From Pseudomonadota bacterium (lineage in GTDB: Bacteria > Pseudomonadota > Gammaproteobacteria > Burkholderiales > JAKAFK01), in contig JAKAFK010000019.1 of assembly GCA_021817985.1 (NCBI GenBank), positions 1 through 51,130 on the forward strand: a DNA stretch of 51,130 bases. The letters run 5' to 3'. Shown here piece by piece: positions 46,494-51,130 of this stretch (positions are counted from its first letter, which is position 1; each line of letters starts with the position of its first letter). The position numbers and the translations under genes were made by a program. Below the pieces are notes generated by a model that was not told the DNA's origin, made no database searches, and saw nothing but the letters and a program-made list of their open reading frames with translations.

Positions 46494-47824
46494 GCCCGCG
46501 CCCGGGCTTCGCGCAGGCCGATTTGCTTCCGATGCCCAGCGTGATCGTCGAGTCCCTGGACCAGGAAGGGCGCGGCGTGGCCCACTGCGACGGCAAGGTC
46601 GTGTTCATTGAGGATGCGTTGCCGGGAGAGGAGGTCGAATACCGCGCCTACAAGAAGAAGGCGTCTTACGAACTGGCCGAGCTCGCCCGCATCCGACGGG
46701 CCAGCGCCTTCCGGGTCGAGCCGCGATGCCCGCACTTTGGCGTGTGCGGCGGATGCAGCCTGCAGCATCTGGAGCCGACGGCGCAGGTCGCCGTCAAGCA
46801 GCGGGTCCTGGAAGATGCCCTGCGTCATATCGGCAAAGTATCACCCGGCCTCATCTTGCGCCCGATTCATGGCCTGCCGTGGCATTACCGCTATCGTGCG
46901 AGGCTTTCGGTGCGCTATGTCGCCAAGAAAGGCGGGGTCCTGGTCGGGTTTCATGAACGGCGCAGCAGCTTCATCGCCGATATGGGCATGTGTGCGATCT
47001 TGCCGCCTCGCATCTCCGCCTTGATCAGCCCGTTGCGCAGCCTTGTCGGCTCGCTGTCGCTGCGCGAGCGCATTCCCCAGATCGAGGTGGCCATCGGGGA
47101 GTCGGTCGTCGTCCTCGTGTTGCGTATCCTGGCGCCGTTGGCTGCGGAGGATGAACCCCTCCTCAAGGCGTTTGCGGATGAGCATGGCATCCAGTGGTGG
47201 CTGCAGCCCAAAGGGCCCGCGTCGGCCCACGCCTACTATCCTGAGCGGATGCCTGAACTGTCTTACTCGCTGCCGGAATTCGGATTGGTCATGCCTTTTC
47301 GCCCGACCGACTTCACGCAGGTCAATGCGGCGGTGAACCGCGTACTCGTTGCGCGCGCGATCGCGCTGCTGGACCCTCGGCCGCAGGAACGGATCGGGGA
47401 CTTCTTTTGCGGCTTAGGCAACTTCACGTTGCCCATTGCCCGCAAAGGCGCGGAGGCGCTCGGGGTGGAGGGCAGCCGCGAGTTGGTGGCCAGGGCCGAA
47501 GCCAATGCGCGGCGCAACGGGGTCGTCAACGCTTCCTTCGTGGAAATGAACCTGTTCGAGATGACCGAGCAGAGTCTCGCGGGTCTGGGATATTTCGACA
47601 AAATGCTGATCGATCCGCCGCGCGACGGCGCTGTCGAACTCGTCAAGGCCCTGCCGCCGAGTGCGCCGTCAAGGATCATCTATGTCTCGTGCAATCCGGC
47701 CACGCTCGCTCGCGATGCGGCCATCCTGGTGCACTCCAAGGGCTACCGGCTGATGGCGGCCGGCGTGGCCAACATGTTCCCGCACACGACGCACGTCGAG
47801 TCGCTCGCCTGGTTCGAGCGGTAA
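46490..47824 (+). CDS. rlmD: 23S rRNA (uracil-5-)-methyltransferase RlmD
   Basis: RlmD methylates U1939 of 23S rRNA using S-adenosylmethionine. The 444-residue protein has an N-terminal TRAM domain ([20 protein letters not shown]), a 4Fe-4S cysteine motif ([10 protein letters not shown] plus Cys in MGMCAIL), and a C-terminal methyltransferase domain with [25 protein letters not shown], and the catalytic cysteine in [12 protein letters not shown]. The ATG at 46490 overlaps the exonuclease stop by four bases. It is followed by a hairpin serving mainly the convergent yccA gene. Confidence 0.95.
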   Translation: MSPRPGFAQADLLPMPSVIVESLDQEGRGVAHCDGKVVFIEDALPGEEVEYRAYKKKASYELAELARIRRASAFRVEPRCPHFGVCGGCSLQHLEPTAQVAVKQRVLEDALRHIGKVSPGLILRPIHGLPWHYRYRARLSVRYVAKKGGVLVGFHERRSSFIADMGMCAILPPRISALISPLRSLVGSLSLRERIPQIEVAIGESVVVLVLRILAPLAAEDEPLLKAFADEHGIQWWLQPKGPASAHAYYPERMPELSYSLPEFGLVMPFRPTDFTQVNAAVNRVLVARAIALLDPRPQERIGDFFCGLGNFTLPIARKGAEALGVEGSRELVARAEANARRNGVVNASFVEMNLFEMTEQSLAGLGYFDKMLIDPPRDGAVELVKALPPSAPSRIIYVSCNPATLARDAAILVHSKGYRLMAAGVANMFPHTTHVESLAWFER

Positions 47825-47860
47825 GGGCGCATCGCCCGTGGACGAGGCAGGGGAAAACAA

Positions 47861-47886
47861 AAGCGCCGGCGGTGATGCCGGCGCTT
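47861..47886 (-). terminator. Rho-independent terminator of yccA
   Basis: AAGCGCCGGC (47861-47870) pairs with GCCGGCGCTT (47877-47886): a perfect 10-bp stem with a 6-nt loop between two convergent genes. Read on the - strand it is followed by TTTTGTTTTCCC, a good T-rich tract, so it terminates yccA. On the + strand it lacks a T-run and would be weaker for rlmD. Confidence 0.85.
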
Positions 47887-47914
47887 GAGGGATTGCGGAT
47901 CGGGCGAGCGCGAA

Positions 47915-48607
47915 TCAGCGGCGCCGCTGTCCGGACAGCATCATCAGGATGTTCAACAGATTGATGAAGATGTTGTAGATGTCCAGGTAAAGCCCGAGCG
48001 TGGCCATCACGTAATTGGTCTCGCCGCCATGCACGATCTGACTCACGTCATAAAGGATGTACAAGGAGAAGAGGAGGACCGCCACCGCCGAAATCGTCAA
48101 CGTCGCGACGGGCACATGGAAGAAGATGTTGACCAGGGAGGCAAGAACGAGCAGGATCAGCCCGACGAACAGGAACTTGCCCAGAAACCCGAAGTTCTTC
48201 CGGGTGACCGTTGCGATGCCCGCGAGGGTCAGGAAGATGGCGCCCGTGCCGCCTGCGGACAGGCCCACCAGTTCGCCGCCATTTTGCAGCTGCAGCGCGA
48301 CTTGCAGGATCGGTCCGAGAAAGAACCCTGCCACGAACGTAAACCCGAGCAGGAGGGCAACGCCGAGCCCGCTGTTGCGGTTCGCCTGGACGCCGAAGAT
48401 CAAGCCCATCATGGCGGCAAACATTCCCAGTGTAAAGAGCAGGGGGTGCGACGCCATGAAGGAGAAGTTGGTGTTGGTGCCGATGAGTGCCCCGATCACG
48501 GTGGGGATCATGGTAAGGCCCAGCATCGTGTATGTATTGCGCAGCACCCGGTCCGTGCCCAGCGCATACTGCGCGGACGGTGAGACCATGCGGATGTCAG
48601 GTTGCAT
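47915..48607 (-). CDS. yccA: Bax inhibitor-1/YccA family membrane protein
   Basis: A 230-residue polytopic inner-membrane protein of the TMBIM/YccA family, which in E. coli binds and modulates the FtsH protease. Seven hydrophobic helices are visible from YTMLGLTMIPTVIGALIG to TLGLYLDIYNIFINLLNIL, and the conserved acidic pore residues occur in LYILYDVSQIVHGG and the last helix. The start is fixed by AAGGAG before the ATG at 48607. HtpX elsewhere in the window shares the FtsH quality-control link. Confidence 0.94.
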   Translation of the reverse strand: MQPDIRMVSPSAQYALGTDRVLRNTYTMLGLTMIPTVIGALIGTNTNFSFMASHPLLFTLGMFAAMMGLIFGVQANRNSGLGVALLLGFTFVAGFFLGPILQVALQLQNGGELVGLSAGGTGAIFLTLAGIATVTRKNFGFLGKFLFVGLILLVLASLVNIFFHVPVATLTISAVAVLLFSLYILYDVSQIVHGGETNYVMATLGLYLDIYNIFINLLNILMMLSGQRRR

Positions 48608-48806
48608 TGAAAGAGCTCCTTTGTTGTGTTGCCAACGTGCGTAAGCAAGAACTGACGCTAAGACTACCGAAGTGGCATGAAAGTTTCAACTTGCCTATCC
48701 CGAGTCTAGTCGATGCAAGCCGCTTTAGGCTATCATGGACGAGGTTTCGACTCGGTGACCAACGAGTCTCCAGGGCGTAGGCGCAAGGCCCAAGTTCCCG
48801 GAAGCC

Positions 48807-48852
48807 GGAGAAGTGGCAGAGCGGTCGAATGCGGCGGTCTTGAAAACCGTTG
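48807..48852 (+). pseudogene. 5' half of a tRNA-Ser(UGA) gene
   Basis: GGAGAAG (acceptor 5' arm), TGGCAGAGCGGTCGAATGC (D-arm region) and a complete anticodon arm GCGGTCTTGAAAACCG with anticodon TGA are present. After the anticodon stem the sequence changes abruptly; the variable arm, T arm and acceptor 3' strand are missing. The break at the end of the symmetrical anticodon stem is the pattern left by tRNA-targeting integrases. A TATCAT at 48731-48736 may be its old promoter -10. It cannot make a functional tRNA as it stands. Confidence 0.8.
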
Positions 48853-48944
48853 TGTCATCGTGTAACATATTGATTATATTATATTTGGTAATATTTTTCA
48901 TTTCCGCAACCCCCGGGGCTGCGTGCGGATCATGCGGATCATTT
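48853..48944. other. AT-rich spacer between the tRNA-Ser fragment and the intact tRNA-Ser
   Basis: About 92 bp, of which 48861-48900 is strikingly AT-rich (TATTGATTATATTATATTTG and more) against a GC-rich background, followed by a GC-rich CCCCCGGGGC. The AT-rich part could hold the promoter of the intact tRNA-Ser or be foreign junction DNA. No gene is visible. Confidence 0.5.
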
Positions 48945-49034
48945 GGAAGCGTGGCAGAGTGGTTTAATGCTCGGGTCTTGAAAACCCGCGCGGGGGCAAC
49001 CCCGCCGTGAGTTCGAATCTCACCGCTTCCGCCA
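48945..49034 (+). tRNA. tRNA-Ser (anticodon UGA)
   Basis: A complete 90-nt type II tRNA. GGAAGCG (48945-48951) pairs with CGCTTCC (49024-49030), followed by discriminator G and an encoded CCA. The anticodon arm CGGGT-CTTGAAA-ACCCG has TGA at 48979-48981. The long variable arm GCGGGGGCAACCCCGC is serine-type, and the T arm contains GTTCGAATC. It differs at many positions from the truncated copy 92 bp upstream, so it is not that gene restored. Confidence 0.95.
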
Positions 49035-49484
49035 ACCGCTACTTCGTCGGCTTGACGACCTCGCGTCTCGCGGCGTCTCGCTGAAGTGCTCCGTGGGATC
49101 CAGAACGTTCCAATCCCAGTCCTTCCCGTGCTCAAGGCCCGATACTGCCGCGAAGCGGCATAGAATCTCAAAGTTCTCAGGTGTCTCGAGGTTTAGATTC
49201 GCGTACCTGACGTTGGTCAGGCGGTAATAGTTGGAGGGGGCATCGGCAAGCTCTGGAGTCTGGCGAAATAGCCTAGCGGGTGAACTCGCGAAATAGTTTC
49301 TTGCCGGGCCGTTCGGCCCACGTTGGCGTCCGACAGCCACGAACCCCGTCGTTTCCCAGCGTCGATCGGAGAGCAAAGCCGGGTTGACCTCCGCGAAACG
49401 CTCGACCAACCAGACATACGCGTCGCGGGCACTGTCGAATTGGTGTTCCTTACCACGGAAGTGCGGGTCCTTCGTCGATTTCAT
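49020..49484 (-). CDS. Unknown protein whose frame runs into tRNA-Ser
   Basis: A 154-residue frame with protein-like sequence: AYVWLVERFAEVNPALLSD, WETTGFVAVGRQRG, NYYRLTNVRYANLNLETPEN and FEILCRFAAVSGLEHGKDWDW. I do not recognise the family. The ATG overlaps the transposase stop (GTATGA). The last 20 or so residues are Arg/Ser-rich, and the stop lies inside the 3' end of the tRNA-Ser gene on the opposite strand, so the natural C-terminus was probably lost at a junction. Base composition is less GC-rich than the core genes. Probably a remnant of an accessory gene. Confidence 0.55.
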   Translation of the reverse strand: MKSTKDPHFRGKEHQFDSARDAYVWLVERFAEVNPALLSDRRWETTGFVAVGRQRGPNGPARNYFASSPARLFRQTPELADAPSNYYRLTNVRYANLNLETPENFEILCRFAAVSGLEHGKDWDWNVLDPTEHFSETPRDARSSSRRSSGWRKR

Positions 49485-50341
49485 ACGGTAGGTTTGTCGT
49501 TTTCCAAGGCCTTTTTGCTACGGCAACCCGGCCTGCGTAATGGGTAGAAGGGCTCGGCCGTGTCGGGCAGGTTGAGCTGCCGTATTTTGAGCTTGAAGTA
49601 CTCGGTGTCCAATAGTCCCCTGGCCCGCTTGCGGATCAGACCGATGCCGACGTTGCCCGCCTCAATGACGGCGCTGGTGATCGGGTAGGCCGCATAGTTG
49701 CAGATGCCCTCGGCGTGACTGCGTATTGTCTTGCTGAACGATTTGAGCGACGCGATCTTGCTGGCCTCCGCCAGGCCGCACCAGTCCTCAATACGCACAT
49801 GCATGGCCTCGACGGACGGTGGATCGCGCCAGACTGCCTGCAGTTGCTCCTTGAGCGTGTATACGATGTTGATCTTCTCGTTGGCCGCGAGCAGCTCTTG
49901 CAGACGGCTCTCGCCATCGTCGCCCAACTGGTTGCGGTTCTTCAGCAGCAGGTAGGTCGAACCCTTGATTCTCGCCTGCCCTTCCTCGTCCGCCTTGCGC
50001 ATCTCGGAACGCCGCACCTGCTTGATGACCTTGCTATACATCTGCATCACGTGAAAGCGGTCGAACACGATTGCAGCGTTCGGCAGCCACTGCCTGACTG
50101 CCGACTGATAGGCCAGCCCCATATCCATCGCGACCGCCTTAATGCCCTGGGCGCACTCCTCGCTCAACCCCTGCAGGAACTCACCGAAGACCTCGGCCGT
50201 GCGCCCCTCCTTGATCCACAGCAGCTTACCGCTTTCCATGTCGTAGACCAGCGTGAGATAGTCGTGCCCCTTGGCCCGCGCCACCTCGTCGACGCCAATC
50301 AGCTCCAGCCCCTCCAGAAACTCCGGCCGCCGCGCTTCAAT
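49481..50341 (-). pseudogene. ISL3-family transposase lacking its N-terminus
   Basis: The open frame encodes the catalytic part of an ISL3-type DDE transposase: IGVDEVARAKGHDYLTLVYD with the first Asp, DMGLAYQSAVRQWLPNA and FDRFHVMQMYSKVI with the second, and YFKLKIRQLN near the end. About 285 residues remain against roughly 400 in intact members; the N-terminal zinc/HTH DNA-binding part is missing. In frame, a TAA at 50342-50344 and GC-rich unrelated DNA replace it. The part beginning at the GTG at 50284 could still be translated, but it would lack DNA binding. No terminal inverted repeats could be assigned. Confidence 0.8.
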
Positions 50342-50347
50342 TTAAAG

Positions 50348-50395
50348 GCCGGCCCCCGTCTCACGCTGCGCGTGAGCCACCCCCAGGGGGCCGGC
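50348..50395. repeat. Nested GC-rich hairpin at the broken transposase edge
   Basis: GCCGGCCCCC (50348-50357) pairs perfectly with GGGGGCCGGC (50386-50395). Inside lies a second perfect stem, CTCACGC (50360-50366) with GCGTGAG (50370-50376), closed by TGC. It begins three bases after the TAA that ends the transposase frame and is flanked by TTTAAA. It looks like a palindromic extragenic or mobile-element end structure; no family was recognised. Confidence 0.6.
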
Positions 50396-50582
50396 GGGGC
50401 TTCGCCCCCCACCCCCAAAGCGGCCCTTTGCTCGCCCTACGGGCTGCGTCAGGCGCGCTTTTGTGGCGGCTCCCCCCGCCCCTGCGCTGGCGCTTCGGGG
50501 GACTCACCTGGACGGTTCGCCCCCGCCTTCGGCGGCCCCCCAACCAACTGCCGCGCATCCGCGAGAGGTGCTTCTGGAATGT
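50396..50582. other. GC-rich hairpin-prone spacer before the autotransporter end
   Basis: A continuation of the structured DNA: GGGGC-TTC-GCCCC at 50396-50408 and several further short GC palindromes up to about 50545. Frames here (for example 65 residues on the - strand) are Arg/Gly/Pro-rich and look like translations of palindromes. It lies just after the autotransporter stop on that strand and could include its terminator, though no T-run follows. Confidence 0.4.
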
Positions 50583-51130
50583 TCAGAACACCGCGTGATA
50601 GCTGATCGTGCCACCATAACTCGGGTCGCCGCCCTGGGTGGCGGCATTGACCCCGACGGTCACCAAATTCTTGTCCGTCAGATGATGGTCGAGGTCGGCC
50701 ATCACCCGCACCCAGTTTTGACGTACACTCTGACCCGGCACGGCAAAGCCGCCCAGACCGATGATCTGGCCGCCCACCCCGGAGGTATTGCTTTCCATGC
50801 AATGAACCATTTCCGTGTTCAACACCAACTCGGTCGTGCCGGTGAGGGCGGTTTTGGTTTCAGCGCCTACACGCACATTGTTGTCCGTGCTTGTGTCGCC
50901 ATTGTAGGAGACGGGGAAGCCGCCTCCGACTTCGGTGTAGGCCCCAACATGGGCTTGCTGCCAAGTGTAGGCGGCATAAGGTGAGAGCGACAGCTTGCCG
51001 AGAGTGGCAAGATTCAGCAAGTCCACGCGCAGCCGCACTGCCGTGCTGGTCGTGGTGGTGTAGCCTTTGGATGTGCTGATGTCGTTGCCGTTCTGATAGT
51101 TGCGGCTGACGTTGGTGCCGAAGTTTCCCC
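50583..51130 (-). CDS. Autotransporter outer-membrane beta-barrel, C-terminal part
   Basis: The frame is open to the window edge and encodes the last 181 or so residues of an autotransporter-type barrel. Alternating strands are visible: LGKLSLSPYAAYTWQQAHVG, NNVRVGAETKTAL, QNWVRVMADLDHHLTDKNLV and GTISYHAVF, ending in Phe as required for BAM-dependent insertion. The passenger domain and signal peptide lie outside the window. It adjoins the mobile remnants, so it may be part of the accessory region. Confidence 0.75.
   Translation of the reverse strand, partial: GNFGTNVSRNYQNGNDISTSKGYTTTTSTAVRLRVDLLNLATLGKLSLSPYAAYTWQQAHVGAYTEVGGGFPVSYNGDTSTDNNVRVGAETKTALTGTTELVLNTEMVHCMESNTSGVGGQIIGLGGFAVPGQSVRQNWVRVMADLDHHLTDKNLVTVGVNAATQGGDPSYGGTISYHAVF

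Noticed and set aside
50361-50558. A 65-residue Arg/Gly/Pro-rich frame in the hairpin region
   Set aside because: It is a translation of GC palindromes, with no ribosome binding site or conserved pattern.
1-51130. CRISPR arrays, toxin-antitoxin pairs or a defence cluster
   Set aside because: No regularly spaced repeats and no Cas, restriction, retron or small toxin-antitoxin gene pairs were seen in the window.

Overview
This 51-kb window is GC-rich chromosomal DNA with many GTG starts and stop/start overlaps of the GTGA or ATGA type. The gene complement points to a gammaproteobacterium: nusB-thiL-pgpA, pncC-recA-recX-alaS with a LexA box, algC, glnE, YhdP, the YdbH/YdbL set, RlmD and YccA. 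A CtaG-Sco1 pair and the overall style would fit a respiratory, perhaps chemolithotrophic, lineage such as the Chromatiales or Acidiferrobacterales. That finer placement is a guess.

Layout: (1) 1-6602, + strand: end of nusB, thiL, pgpA, pncC, recA, recX, alaS. (2) 6609-12172, - strand: algC, a soluble PAS/GAF/GGDEF protein, a gene broken by an in-frame stop, a YheT-type hydrolase and a SnoaL-like protein. (3) 12603-13985: hemN on +. (4) 14019-19008, - strand: a membrane PAS-GGDEF protein, then waaF, a CHCC zinc-finger protein and ilvE, which read ilvE to waaF. (5) 19685-24248, + strand: prkA-yeaH-spoVR, lying between ilvE and glnE. (6) 24275-28205, - strand: glnE and an EamA transporter. (7) 28736-40402, + strand: acs, yhdP, a nitrilase-family amidase, a DUF2934 protein, DAHP synthase, ctaG, sco1, htpX. 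(8) 40422-42005, - strand: an APH-like/P-loop kinase fusion. (9) 42210-47824, + strand: a histidine phosphatase, ydbH, a small lipoprotein, ydbL, a 3'-5' exonuclease and rlmD. (10) 47915-48607, - strand: yccA. (11) 48807 to the end: an accessory boundary with a tRNA-Ser 5' half, a different intact tRNA-Ser, an orphan gene running into that tRNA, a beheaded ISL3-family transposase, a GC-rich nested hairpin and the C-terminal barrel of an autotransporter.

Themes: DNA repair and translation (recA, recX, alaS, rlmD); envelope building (pgpA, waaF, algC, and two AsmA-like proteins, YhdP and YdbH); membrane and respiratory quality control (htpX, yccA, ctaG, sco1); c-di-GMP signalling (two GGDEF proteins with I-sites); nitrogen and amino-acid metabolism (glnE, ilvE, DAHP synthase); and the widely conserved but poorly understood PrkA-YeaH-SpoVR stress module. 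I saw no CRISPR array, toxin-antitoxin pair or obvious defence island. The least explained parts are the tRNA-Ser junction with the region to its right, the broken gene near 10.5 kb, and the long leaders of recA and prkA.
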